From NCBI GenBank assembly GCA_022496185.1, contig WTXG01000033.1, positions 124,001 through 188,000 of the forward strand: a DNA stretch of 64,000 bases. The letters are read 5' to 3'. This document shows, in pieces, positions 1-11,286 of the stretch (positions are counted from its first letter, which is position 1; every line of letters begins with the position of its first letter). This DNA is from Multifurca ochricompacta. Its lineage: Eukaryota > Basidiomycota > Agaricomycetes > Russulales > Russulaceae. The position numbers and the translations under genes were made by a program. A model generated the notes under the pieces. The model made no database searches. It saw only the letters and a program-made list of their open reading frames with translations, and was not told the origin of the DNA.

Positions 1-745
1 ATAAATAAATGCATTGTGTCCAAGTGCTTATCTCCTTGACTGGGATGGCCTGGGCCACTTATCTGAAATGCACAGAAATGCAAAGAACAGTCACACTCAT
101 ATAAAATTGAAACCAGAATTATAAAATAAAAATGGAATAATAAATTATCTAAATCTTATGAACATAAAATAGGAATTTTGAGGGATCTTGAGTAGCCATA
201 AATGAATGCGTTGTGTCCAAGTGTGTATCTCCTTGACTGGGATGTCCTGGGCCGGATGTCCAAAATGCACGATGCAAGTAAAGAACTTGCATGCATTTCA
301 TTTTATGGGTAACCCAGGTATCAAAACAATTACCCAGGGGTTACCCCTGCAAATTGCTATGTGTTCATCAAATTATTTTGCATTCTGTGTGGTTATCTGA
401 CAGGCTTTTCATCAATGTTCTATAACATCCTATCTAATCATCTCTGTATACTGGATTTTAGTTGTGCTTGTATAAAATTGAAAGCAGAATAATAAAATAA
501 AAATGGAATAATGAATTATCTTAATCTTCTGAACATAGAATAAGAGTCATTGAGGGATCTTAAGCAGCCACAAATGAATGCATTGTGTATCTTCTTGGTC
601 CGGGAAGTCCTGGGCCAGGTATCCGAAATGCGCAATGCAAGTAAAGAACTTGCACATGTTTTCACAGGTGACCCATACCCATCACTACAGGTATGGGTAC
701 GGGTATGGGTACCAATGAGGATACCCCAGGGTTACCCCTGCCAAT
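1..745 (-). repeat. Left inverted arm: tandem array of family-X repeat
   Basis: This AT-rich stretch carries about two imperfect tandem units of roughly 400 bp. Recurring landmarks are GGATCTTRAGYAGCCA, GTAAAGAACTTGCA and GGGTTACCCCTGC. Read on the minus strand it matches 16488 onward in the same order, so the two arms are inverted relative to each other and enclose the whole transposon nest. The array probably continues beyond the left edge. Short open frames here, including 206-400 and 550-813, repeat in the other arm and show no protein similarity I recognise, so I do not call them genes. A short stretch of GGGTAT/GGGTAC hexamers lies at about 688-711. Confidence 0.8.
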
Positions 746-786
746 CACTAATCCTGGTATCTCTGTACCAGTACTCTGGTTCAACA
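746..786 (-). mobile_element. Remnant of the copia 3' LTR (first ~40 bp)
   Basis: On the minus strand an LTR starts with TGTTGAACCAGAG at 786 and matches the start of the 5' LTR at 16487. The match ends after about 40 bp, where family-X repeat begins at 745. A purine-rich tract, GCAAAGGGGAG, directly precedes the LTR start on the minus strand and fits a polypurine tract. The rest of this LTR is missing. Confidence 0.65.
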
Positions 787-833
787 CTCCCCTTTGCTAA
801 GTGTTGCTGCTAAGCATGCTAAGCAATGTGTTT

Positions 834-2461
834 TTACTTAGGTGAGGTAATCTCTAGCCCAAGTTGACTCCTGAACTTCAGGAATTTGATGCATCCCAAA
901 TTTTTGGTGAACATGTCTGCAGGATTCTCAGCTCCTTCTATAAAAAATAGCTCTACTTTCTTTTCTTGTACAATCTGTCTGACATAATGGAAGTGGATAT
1001 CAATATGCTTTATCCACCGCTCTTGTACAGGGTTTGTAACAGTTGCGTGACGACTCGTAATGGTTTGTGACATGGTCGTGACAAGTATGTCGCATGTGCT
1101 CTGATCTCTGAATATGATTGTTCTACTATATTTTCTTTATTGAGGGCGCAACCCCTCTTGCTTACTCTTATCCTATTCTATCTCACTCCAGGGCCTAACC
1201 CCTGGAATCTATGACTACTGGGGATACCTATCAGAACCTTCTGATTAGCTTAGATCTTCTGATGTGCCTCTCTTTGATTTGACTTCTCAAAACTGTATTT
1301 AAGCTACTTAGATCACAGAGACAGACCTTAAGTCTGTTCTCTTGTATCTAATACAGGTGCATTCGACTTCATAGAACCCCACTTGAACTCCCTAAGTAGC
1401 AGCTTGAGGAGTCTTCTTCCCAGTAGCTTAGCAGGGCCTATTGCCACTGCCTTTGACTCGTCTTCTGCACACGCCCCCTCCATATCATTGTGGGCACTTG
1501 AAACGTTGACCTGAACTGGATCTTCTTTACTAGAACTTGAATCTTGAGTGTGCCCGGATCTTGAGGGCCTTCGGACACTGAAAATGCAACTGGACACAGC
1601 AGGCACCTGGCTGTGACAGGGTTAGAGGCCATAAAAATGGAGCCTTGGTTATCACCGCAGAGGGGAATGGGTCCTAGATCAATGCCAATTTTGCTAAGAA
1701 GCAATTTGATCCATACAACTTGTCACATTGTGTCAGAAAGTGACATGTATTCTGCTTCAGTGGATGAAAGCACTATGGTCTTTTGTGCTCTAGAATTCCA
1801 GCTGAATATCCCGTTCACTATTTTCACCATATATCCAGTAGTAGATTGGCAATTGATTGGGTTTGACACCCAATCAGAATCAGCACACACAATCAATCTG
1901 CCATTTGATCTACCATCATAGATAAGTGTGTAATCTGATGTCCCAGCTAAATATTGACAGATATACAGTGCTCAATCAAGATGATCTTGAGATGGATTAG
2001 TGGCAAATTGAGATAGCCTTGTCACTGCAAAGGCAATATCTGGTCACATGCCCAACATGATGTAAAGTAATGAGCTGATTACTTGTTGGAACTTTGAATG
2101 AATGGAAGGATCAGCAGGCTCAGTGTTAGGCTCTGGATGATAGCCTTCTGGGAGAGGAGTGGGTGCAAATTTTGCATTAAGTATCCTGAAGTGTTGCAGC
2201 ACTTTAGTAAGGTATGGCTGTTGATTGAGTAGAACTTTGCCATTTTTCCTAGTGATGTGCATTTGCAAGAACTCCTTTGTATCTCCTAGATCCCTGCATT
2301 CCCATTTGTTCATGAAGTCAGTTTTTAATTTACTGACTAGGACTTTGTCATTTCCCATAAAAAGGGCATCATCAACATATACAATGATGACAATGATCAA
2401 CCCATTATTAGCCTTATATAGAAATAGGCCTGAGTCTGAGAGTAGGTGTTTACAGCCCATC
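834..2461 (-). pseudogene. Copia Pol fragment: end of reverse transcriptase plus RNase H
   Basis: This is the C-terminal part of a Ty1/copia polyprotein. The RT motif YVDD lies at about 2368-2379 and is followed by the KTDFMNKWECRDLG region. Downstream come RPDIAF-like text, the RNase H signature SSTEAEYMSL (about 1740-1775), CGDNQGSIFMASNPV, and after an LTR insertion KHIDIHFHYVR and NPADMFTKNL, ending at TAA (834-836). Three in-frame stops (TGA on the minus strand at 2044-2046, 1972-1974 and 1723-1725) all sit where family members have arginine. The upstream half of RT is absent: the frame is lost at 2461. It is probably the other end of the copia element whose gag lies at 14401-15791. It is non-functional. 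Confidence 0.88.
1035..1618 (-). mobile_element. Solo LTR, family S, inside copia RNase H
   Basis: A 584-bp LTR starts TGTCACAGCC and ends CTGTTACA on the minus strand. The copia RNase H frame is cut between NPV and QERW and resumes after it. The 5-bp duplication GGGTT (plus strand) is exact at 1030-1034 and 1619-1623. It is related to the family S LTRs at 2462-3203 and 5029-5735 (shared CTGTATTAGATACAAGAGAA and following text) but more diverged, so probably older. No internal element sequence accompanies it. Confidence 0.92.
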
Positions 2462-3203
2462 TGTCACAGCCAGGTCTCTGCTGTGTCTAGGATCATTCAA
2501 GTCAAGCCCCTTCAAGATATGGAGTGCCTGCAAGGTCAAGACTGTCAAGGACAAGTCAGTTCAAGGGGTCAGGGTGAACCACAGGGGCCGGGATCAAGGA
2601 TCAAGGTCAAGGTTATCAAAGGCAAGTCAATTCAAGGTGTCAAAGTGAACCACAGAGGGCCGCGGTCAGGGTTCAAGGCCCACACAAGATAAGAAGGGCA
2701 CGCGTGCAAGAAGCGAGTCGAAGCAGTGGCAATAGGCCCTGCTGGAGGTTCTGGGGTGAAGGCTTCCTAAGTTGCAGCTTAGGAAGTTCAAGGGGATTCT
2801 GGTGAAGAACAGTAGACCTGTATTAGATACAAGAGAACAGACTTAAAGTCTGTCTCTCCAGTATGTACTGCTTAAATACAAGTACTCTAGTGTCTTTGTA
2901 AGTAAAGTAGAAGATCCAATATAGTAAAGTAAATGTCCATGTGAATCTCCAGTGGAGATTGAGTCAGGGAATGCAAGTGGTGTTGCACCCACTCCAAAAG
3001 TAAATGAGTGTCAGTCCAAGTCAGTCTAAGTCCGAAAATCAGATCAGATAAGAAAGATCATCAACTCCAGTCACATGACTCGGAGTAAGAAGTCGAAACG
3101 TTGAAACAAAAGTCGAACGCGCGCGGGTCGAAAAACCGTCACAAAACGTCACACGCGCGTAACAAGCGCGTCACAAACCGTTACATTGACAAAAAGCGTC
3201 ACA
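2462..3203 (+). mobile_element. Solo LTR, family S, at the copia RT break
   Basis: A 742-bp LTR starts TGTCACAGCC and ends GCGTCACA. The exact 5-bp duplication CCATC flanks it (2457-2461 and 3204-3208). It is closely similar to the copy at 5029-5735. It carries the shared CTTAAATACAAGTA promoter-like segment and a CpG-rich 3' tail with repeated CGTCACA motifs. On its left is copia RT; on its right is unassigned LTR-like sequence rather than more RT, so it sits on an earlier junction. Confidence 0.92.
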
Positions 3204-3208
3204 CCATC

Positions 3209-4435
3209 TGTTATGCTCAGCAGAGCATTCTGTGCAGTGTGCACAGGTCAGCGCAGGTCCATTACCTCAGCCATGAGCCTAGCACAATAAGGCTAGACTC
3301 TGGGCACTGTCTAGCTTTGGAATTGGTTAAGGTTTGGTGCTATAATCAAGCACAGAGGGAGATGGGATGAGCCAGCCAAAGGGAGCTAATCCCCTAAGGC
3401 TGTTAAGTGGGGACAAGGCCCAGTTGCTGTGCTGGAAGCACACCAAGCACACTGGAGCCCTAGGGAATGGCAGAGGGGTTCAAAGGGAAGGGTACACACC
3501 CATTGCCAGAGGCAATGGGGGTCCCTGCAGGGATCTCAAGGACACAAAAAAGGGGGAAAAGGCTTCTGATGTATTGGGGTCTAAGATCTCTAGGCTGAAG
3601 GCCCAAGAGGTCAAATCTAGGGTTGTACAAACTGTCTACAGGGTCTTATATACTGTATGGGGATCTGGTTTGTAGCTAATCAGGAACAGGGTCAGAGTCC
3701 TTATCATCCAATAGCAGATAAGATGTCAAATATAGTCCATGATAAGGATAAGCCTTATCAGAAGCATAATCATGTGGGACAGCCCCACAGGAGTCATATC
3801 AGTGTGGGAGGATTCCCACCAGGGTCAGGGGTAAATTAGTGATGTTCCGGCCCGGCTTGGCCCAAAAGCCGCGGCTTTGGCTCGGCCTGAGGCGGCTCCG
3901 GCTTTCCTGAAGTCTGGGCCGAGCCAAAGCCGCCACAGACGGCTTGGCCCTGGCCTGGCTTGGCCCAAGCCGCGGCTTTTGGCAGAGAAAATTTTATGAC
4001 ATATAACTAGTAGTTATAGTTCAGCTAATCCAAATCTGACTTGGTGTGTTACGTATTGCAAAGCTATATCGAAGAAAAAGTTTGAAATGCCGTGATAAAC
4101 ATGATCACGTGACCCAAATCAACCACTTTGTGATAAGATTTCTACTGATTTTGACGATTGCTAATGCATTTGTATCTGCTGTTGAAAGCCGTGGCCTGAG
4201 CCGGCGGCTTTGGCTTTTGGTTTCTCTGAGCCGGGCCAAAGCCCTTGCTGGGCCGTCACAACGGCCTGGCTTGGCCCGGCCCAAACAGGCCCGGCTTGGC
4301 CCGGCTTCTGGCTTTGAGCCGGGCCAGGCACATCACTAGGGTAAATGGGGAGATAACAGGTCCCACAGGAGTCAGGGTGGATGTGGGGATACTCCCACAG
4401 GAATCAGAGAAGTGAATGAAATGATAAGCCAGATG
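3209..4435. mobile_element. Unassigned LTR-like sequence, split by a MITE and cut by the chromovirus
   Basis: Apart from the MITE at 3837-4338 this segment has no convincing coding frame. It starts TGTTATGC directly after CCATC, contains a TATATACTGTATGG promoter-like stretch (about 3647-3660), and repeats short CCCACAGGA(G/A)TCA blocks (about 3784, 4362 and 4395). That is LTR-like, but no partner LTR or 3' end is visible because the chromovirus 5' LTR begins at 4436. Its family is not recognised. Confidence 0.45.
3837..4338. mobile_element. hAT-type MITE with GC-rich inverted ends
   Basis: A 502-bp non-autonomous element starts TAGTGATG and ends CATCACTA. The perfect 8-bp duplication GGGTAAAT lies at 3829-3836 and 4339-4346. 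Eight-base target duplications are typical of hAT transposons. The inner ends are rich in GGCCCGGCTTGGCCC-like blocks that pair between the two halves, while the middle is AT-rich. The frame at 4046-4339 runs across the inverted ends and is not a gene. No transposase is encoded. Confidence 0.9.
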
Positions 4436-5018
4436 TGTTACAACCTCTACCATCCGTCCCCATTTTCTTTCTACTTCCCAACAACGACCCCTCTTTGCCA
4501 CCCACTTTACACTTCTTGATCATGTCCCCATCCTGGGACCCATCATGTGCCCTGCTTCCATCCCCATGATCCCCTTTGTACTTGTTGACTCATTGTTTGT
4601 CTATGTTACTTCTCTTTTCCTTATCTCCTTATCATACAATCGGACATTTACTTAATACCCTATCAGAAGCTCAACTTTACGCTGTCCGCTTCCGTATATT
4701 CGGGCCCACTTGACTCCGTACCCTTATCTCGTAGACGCCCGCTGAGTTACGTATATAAGTCCGCTGTAGCTACACTGTAGACCTCAGACTTGACTTATTG
4801 AATACATCAGTGCCTGTCTTCTGGACATCCCCTTTGATCTCTGAATCAGTTGTCTCAAGTGCTTCCGGCACTTTTCCATTCAACATTGTCTTAGGGAGCG
4901 CCCCTTTGACTTTGACTCATCCCACTTGAACTCCAAGAAGCCTTATTGGTTTCTTACCTGAACCCATGAAACGTGCTGTTACACAAGTTGTGTAGAACGT
5001 CTCGCACTGGGCGTAACA
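4436..5018 (+). repeat. Chromovirus 5' LTR
   Basis: A 583-bp LTR starts TGTTACAACC and ends GGGCGTAACA. A TATA-like TATATAAG lies at 4752-4759. It differs from the 3' LTR by scattered substitutions, many of them C/T or G/A at CpG sites, such as CAACGACC against CAATGACC. Confidence 0.95.
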
Positions 5019-5028
5019 TCAAGTCAAG

Positions 5029-5735
5029 TGTCACAGCCAGGTCTCTGCTGTGTCAAGGGTCGTTCTGGTCAAGCCCCCTTCAAGATATGGAGTGCCTGCA
5101 AGGTCAAAACTGTCAAGGACAAGTTGGTTCAAGGATCAAGTTCAAGACTATCAAAGGTAAGTCAATTCAGGGTGTCAAAGTGAACCACAGGGGGCCACGG
5201 TCAGAGTTCAAGGCCCACACAAGATAAGAGGGGCGCGCGTGCAAGAGGCGAGTCGAAGCAGTGGCAATAAGCCCTGCTGGAGATCTGGGGTGAAGGCTCC
5301 CTAAGTTGCAGCTTAGGGAGTTCAAGGGAATTCTGGGTGAAGCACAGTAAACCTGTATTAGATACAAGAGAACAGACTTAAAGTCTGTCTCTTCTAGTAT
5401 GTCCTCCTTAAATACAAGTATTCTAGTGTCTTTGTAAGTAAAGGAGAATATTCAGTATAGTAAAGTAAATGTCCATGTAAATCTCCACTGGAGATTGAGG
5501 CAGGAAATGTAAGTGGGAGTTGCACCCACTCCAAAAGCGAATGAGTGTCAGTCCAAGTCAGTCTAAGAAGTCCGGAAATCAGATAAGGAGAGATCATCAA
5601 CTCCAGTCACATGACTCGGAGTAAGAGGACAATGAAGCAGAAGTCAAACGCGCGCGAGTTCGAAAAACGTCACAACTCCGTCACAAATGCGTCACAAATG
5701 CGTCACGAACCGTTACATCGACAAAAAGCGTCACA
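5029..5735 (+). mobile_element. Solo LTR, family S, in the chromovirus leader
   Basis: A 707-bp LTR starts TGTCACAGCC and ends GCGTCACA. The exact 5-bp duplication TCAAG lies at 5024-5028 and 5736-5740. It is inserted ten bases after the chromovirus 5' LTR, in the primer-binding/leader region. It is nearly the same sequence as the copy at 2462-3203. Confidence 0.95.
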
Positions 5736-5740
5736 TCAAG

Positions 5741-7740
5741 TCTCTCACCGTGGCTTCCAGCCACAGTCAGACCTTGTTCAAAGAAGAACTCATCGAATGA
5801 AGAGAAGAGAATAATCTTTCACAGCAAACACTTGGCTCTGCCACCTGGAAAGATTTCAAATCCAAGTTTGGATATTACATCTATCATGATGGAGGATACC
5901 AACCGGTAGAATACGACGACGAAAAGAGGGTTTGGTATCATATCCGATATTTGGAAAGCCGACACTCTTGGGTCACTACAGGACCTGCCCCACCTGAATT
6001 TGGATTAGGACCGTGGAGAGAGAATTGTCAAACAATCATGCTGCTGGTTATACTGACTGTGGTTAGTAGTGTGTTAGGCTAGAAGACAAGTTAAACTTCA
6101 GAGGAAGAAGAACTCTATAATACTATTCTACTGACATAGAAGACAAGTTAACTACACAGAGAATGTTAGTCAAAGGAAAAGTAGAAAGTAAAGTAAAGAC
6201 AACTTACACTTCAGAGGAAGAAGAACTCTGAAGTGTAGAGGACAAAACAGACACCCTTATATACCCATGGGGGCCAGGGGAAATGGTCTGTGTGCACTGG
6301 GAATAAGTCCACAAGTGCTGGACAATAAACAATGAGGGATAAAGGCCATTGGCCAAAGAGATATCACATGCTTACTGTGCATTACTAAGGGCATCACTAA
6401 TCAGCTGAGTAAGGTGAGAAAGAAATGTAATAAAGATATCGTAAAAAGTCCGAAACTCCGGAACCTAATCTAATCTTATCTACAGCTAAAGCGATCCTCA
6501 GATGCCTGAAGCATCTCCAGACATGTCCCATGTCAACAAGAATCCCCTGGCCATTGTCACGGACTCCGAACCAGAAGAGTATGTAGAAGAACATAGTGAA
6601 GAAGCACTGGTATTAGTGTCAACTACAACCCCAGTTGCACCAGCAGTTGTCACGATCAGAGCCCCTGCTTTGACAACTCCTCAGATATCCACACAGTCCA
6701 CCAGCACCATTACTCCATCTAAACAAAAAATGTCCACTATTGCCGCCCAGCTCCCAGACCCAGCCCCTCCACCCCCACCACCTCCACCAGTAATGATGCC
6801 GAACATACCCCCACCCTCTGGACAGCTGTCAGGAGTACTACCCCAGACGTTTGCTGGGGACCGCTCCCAGAGCAAGAAGTTTATGTTGGAGTTTACAACA
6901 TTTAAAAACTTCAACCATGATGTTCCCCAGATCATCAATCCTTTCCAACATGCTAACCTGTTCCTATCCCTGATACGAGGGGACGCGGTGGATGACTGGA
7001 TGATGGAACAGCTGGAGTGGCTGAATGAAGAAGTTGAGAGTGGTCGTCGCACCACTAGTGAAGGACTCTGGGAGACTGTTGCCCAGAGATTCAAGGATGC
7101 ATTTACAGATGGACAGGCCAAGCAGAAGGCTGCCCAAGAATTGAAGTCCCTCAAAATGGAAAAAGGGGAATTGGATGCCTATGTGGCCAAATTCAGAAGT
7201 TTGGCTAACAGGGCTGGGTATGACATGGATGAAGAGGCAACACTGGATCTCTTCTCACAAGGGTTGCCCAACCCACTGGTCAAAAACATTATCCAGTTCC
7301 ACCACCCCCAGGACTGGGATGGATGGGTCGATGCTGCTTGACAACAGCAGCAGGATTACCTCGACTTCCAGACATGCTTTGGAGTCGACACTAAGAAGGG
7401 AAAGACCTGTGACCAGTGGAAGGCTGCCTTTGGGGTCAAGCCTGCCCACACCTCCCAAAGGGACCCAAATGCAATGGACACCTCAGCTGACAGAACCAGA
7501 GCATGGGTTGTGCTTACTGAAGACGAAAGACAAACGTTGATGAAAGAGGGAAGATGCTTTTGCTGCAAAGCACTGGGCCATATGTCGAGGGAATGCCCAA
7601 AGAAAGGAGCACGAGTGGTGGAAGCAACAGTTGTGCCTGTCCATAACAATCCACCTACCATTGATAAGAAAACACCAACAAAAGAAAAAAAGGTGCAGGA
7701 AATATGGGCAAATATGATGAAGGAAAGCAAAGAAGTATGA
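5741..7740 (+). pseudogene. Chromovirus Gag, interrupted by a solo LTR
   Basis: Gag reads in one frame up to 6025, is broken by the LTR at 6026-6538, and resumes exactly in frame at 6544 (GPWREN followed by PLAIVTD). It has an acidic stretch, a proline run (about 6765-6790), a capsid-like core (about 6840-7340) and a zinc knuckle CFCCKALGHMSREC (7556-7597, C-x2-C-x4-H-x4-C). An in-frame TGA at 7339-7341 sits before QQQQDYLDF where CGA is expected; another TGA lies at 5798-5800. The frame ends with TGA at 7738-7740, either the natural end or another mutated codon. The methionine at 6502 belongs to the inserted LTR and is not the real start. Confidence 0.88.
6026..6538 (+). mobile_element. Solo LTR, family A, inside Gag
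   Basis: A 513-bp LTR starts TGTCAAACAA and ends TGTCAACA. The exact 5-bp duplication AGAAT lies at 6021-6025 and 6539-6543. Restoring the empty site rejoins the Gag frame. The same family occurs at 13881-14395. Internal landmarks are duplicated AGGAAGAAGAACTCT blocks and CCTTATATACCCATGG. Confidence 0.95.
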
Positions 7741-10700
7741 GCCATCTTGGTAGAGAAGGCATTTGCCAAAAAGGATTTTTGATTGGCTCTACCCCATCAG
7801 CCTGGGTGCGAGCATTACATGTAACCTCTGTGTATACTAGTTGCTTCAAATCACTGAAAATACCAGTACATTTTGAGACTACACAGAGGATGGCTGACTG
7901 TGACATCCTGATAGACTCAGGGGCCACTGATAACTTCATCAGCCCACAAATGGCAAGATCCATGGGCTTGGGGATGCTGGAACTCCCCAGGAAAAGAACA
8001 TCTGGAATATAGACAGAACAGCCAATAAAGCCGGAAGGATCACCCACTACACTGACCTTAATGTCCAAGTGGGAGAGAGGACAAAAGTGATTTGATTCCT
8101 TGTCACCAATCTAGGGAACGAAGACCTAATCCTAGGGTACCCATGGTTGGCTGCATTTGAGCCAAAGATCAATTGGAGCGACACAACCATGGAGAAGGAA
8201 TTTTACCCTGTTCTTATTATGTCATTGGGATATGATTATGCCATCCGACATGCAAGGGTACAGAAAATAGAGGAAGGAGACACAGGTTGGTGTTATGCTA
8301 CGAAAGCATCGGAACTTGCCCAAAAGGCAGCAGAAGGCATACAGAGAAGACCTTCGAGGAGGTAGTACCAGAAGTTTATCACTGACACTGGAAGGTATTC
8401 TCAGAAGAAGAGTCACAATTTTTCCCACCCACGCGACCCTGGGATCATGCTATTGACTTCACACCTGATACTCCATCTGCCATCAACTGCAAGATTTATC
8501 CATTGTCCCAGAAAGAACAAACAGCACTCATGACGTTTCTTGAAGAGCACCTTGCAAAAGGATATATTCGCCTGTCAAAATCACCATATGCATCACCTTT
8601 CTTCTTCATCAAGAAGAAAGATGGTAAACTTCGACCTGTCCAAGACTACCAATGGATAAATGCCCATACCATAAAGAATGCTTATCCTCTTCCCTCATCT
8701 CCGAACTCATCGACACCATGCGGGACAAGTCCCTATTTTCCAAAATGGATGTTCGGTGGGGATACAACAACATCAGGATTAAGGAAGGAGATCAATGCAA
8801 AGCGGCATTTAAAACCAACCAGGGACTTTTCAAGCCAAACGTCATGTTCTTTGGCCTTACCAATTTGCCTGCCACCTTTCAATCCATGATGAACCACATC
8901 TTCCGCGACCTTATTCTCACAGGCGAAGTAGTGGTGTACATGGATGATATCCTTGTGGCTACAACAGACAATTTGGTTCATCACCGAGAGTGAGTTCACC
9001 AGGTATTGGAAATTTTGCACGAACATGATCTATATCTCAAACCAGCCAAATGCTCATTTGAACAATGAAGCATAGAATACCTGGGGTTATCCTGGAAGGA
9101 GGACATGTCCGGATGGACCCAGTAAAAGTGCAAGGAATCCAGGAGTGGCCCATACCCACGTGCATCAAAGACGTGTGATCCTTCATCGGGTTCTGCAATT
9201 TCTACTGACGATTTGTACGAGGGTTCTCGGGTATTGCCCAACCATTGAATGGGCTGTTGAAGAAGGATATACCTTGGCACTGGGGAAATGAACAGCAATG
9301 AGCCTTTGAACAAATCCAAGACATTATGGGCTCAGAACCAGTTCTTCTGCAGCCAGACCTAGAGAAACCCTTCGAACTTGAAGTTGATGCATCGCACTTT
9401 GCAAACGGAGCAGTACTAAACCAATGGGATGTGACAGGATTGCTTCATCCGGTTGCCTTCTACTTGGAGACATTCTCATCAGTGGAACAAAATTACGACA
9501 TTTGGGACAGAGAACTGCTCGCCATTGTAAAAGCATTACGACATTGGCAACCATACCTAGCAGGAACACCCCATAAAACCATTATTCACACCGACCACTC
9601 CAACCTATTATATTGGAAGGAACCTCACAAGATCAGTCGACAGGTTGCTCGCGAAGTCCTAGAACTGGAGGAATATAACTTTGTGTTGAAACACATCACA
9701 GGGAGTCACAATGCATGTGCAGATGCCTTGTCACAAAGGCCTGACTTGAACAATGGAGAAGAAGACAACAATGATGTCACAGTCCTTCCCAAAGAAGTCT
9801 TCGCAAGAGCCGCCGTCGTGAGCCTCCACAACATGGATTTATGGGCTCAAGTGTCACAAAACATGAACCAACAATTATGTGAGTCATGGGCAGATGCACA
9901 TAATCTGAAGAAGATCGATGGCCTTTGGTGGAAGAATGGGGATCGACTTGTTGTCACCAGTGGCGACAACATTAAGAGGGGGGTGATCCATTTTCACCAC
10001 GACCTTCCCTCTGCAGGCCACCCTGGCATTGCTAACACATATGCCTTGGCTAAACGAGATTACTGGTGGCCAAACATGAAGAAGGATGTGGAAAACTATG
10101 TGAAAGGATGCGCAGACTGCCAAGCCAATAAAGTAAACATGCACCTACACCCACCAGCACTATTCCCGATCACACCAATGGCCTCACTACCATTCCAGAC
10201 CATTGCGATGGACTTCATAGTCAAACTCCCCATCTCGAGAGGGTTCGACTCTATCTTGACCATCACTGATCATGATTGCTCTAAGGCAGCACTGTTCATA
10301 CCCTGTAATGAGTCTGTCATGGCGGAAGGAGTAGCCAAACTCTACCTGGATCATGTCTACAGACACTATGGCCTCCCAGAAAAGATCATCTCTGACCGTG
10401 ACCCACGTTTCACCTCCACATTTGCTAAGGCACTCTGTAAGACCCTAGACATCACCCAAAATATTTTGACTGCATACCATCCACAAACTGACGGACAATC
10501 AGAAAGAACGAACCAATGGCTAGAACAGTATCTTCAGTTCTGGTGCAATGGATGACAGGATGATTGGGCTGACTGGTTGGCAACAGCAGAGTTTGCACAC
10601 AACTCATGGCCCAATGGGACTACTAAGACCCCTCCATTCTCACTTATCATGGGATGGATGCCACGGACCAACTGGACCAAGAAACCCACGAACGTCCCAT

Positions 10701-11251
10701 CGGCTGTGCAGCGTATCAGCCAATGGGACGAGATCAGGAAATCGGCCAATGAGAATCTGCTCAAGGCACAAAGAACCCTATCTGAAAGGCCGTCGAAGTT
10801 TACGCCCTATTGGACCAATGACCTCATCTGGCTGGAAGGGAAGAACATTCACATGTCACACCCCACCGCCAAATTAGCTCCCCAACGCCACGGGCCTTTC
10901 ATGATACTAAGGAAGCTGTCAGATGTGTCATATGAACTCAAACTTCCACCCACATGGAGAATTCATCCAGTCTTCCATGCCCGACTTCTGACACCATACA
11001 AAGAGACATCCCTGCATGGGGAAAACTTCCCAAGACCCCCCCCTGAATTAATCGATGGAGAAGCAGAGTGGGAAGTGGAGCGAATTCTAGACTCCTCACG
11101 TAAAGGCTGAGGGCACAAGCTGCATTACCTAGTTAAGTGGAAAGGATTCCCAGACTCTGACAATTCATGGGAGCCTGCCGGGAATATCTTTGCCCTGGTC
11201 CTTATCTCAGAGTTCCATGCCCGACACCCAGAGGCGCCCAAGGATAGTTAA
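7741..11251 (+). pseudogene. Chromovirus Pol: protease, RT, RNase H, integrase, chromodomain
   Basis: Domains in order: protease DSGAT (7914-7928); LGYPWLAAFEP region (about 8135); RT with SPYASPFFF and YMDDIL (YMDD 8937-8948); RNase H with DASHFANGAVL (about 9380); zinc-binding and DDE integrase (GHPGIANT, MDFIVKLP, ISDRDPRF, about 10010-10520); chromodomain YLVKWKGFPDSDNSWEP (about 11125-11175), ending TAA at 11249. In-frame TGA codons lie at 8093, 8383, 8991, 9066, 9176, 9206, 9299, 10553 and 11108, each where a conserved arginine (CGA) fits, for example FY-R-RF and YH-R-HW. Small frameshifts lie near 7995, 8345, 8695 and 9085. The chromodomain places it among the chromoviruses, which target chromatin marks. 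The longest open stretch is 9326-10552. Confidence 0.93.
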
Positions 11252-11286
11252 AAGGATGACCCAGATCCCACACAAATCCCCAGTAC

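Noticed and set aside
2225..2692. 155-codon plus-strand ORF
   Set aside because: It lies antisense to copia RT and then runs into a solo LTR; it crosses an insertion junction.
4046..4339. 97-codon ORF rich in Gly, Ala and Pro
   Set aside because: It runs along the GC-rich inverted ends of the hAT MITE and has an antisense twin at 4256-4501, as expected for palindromic sequence.
6397..6594. Minus-strand ORF over the LTR/Gag junction
   Set aside because: It crosses the boundary of an inserted solo LTR and has no similarity to a known protein.
6681..7154. 157-codon minus-strand ORF with a glycine run
   Set aside because: Antisense shadow of the proline-rich Gag region.
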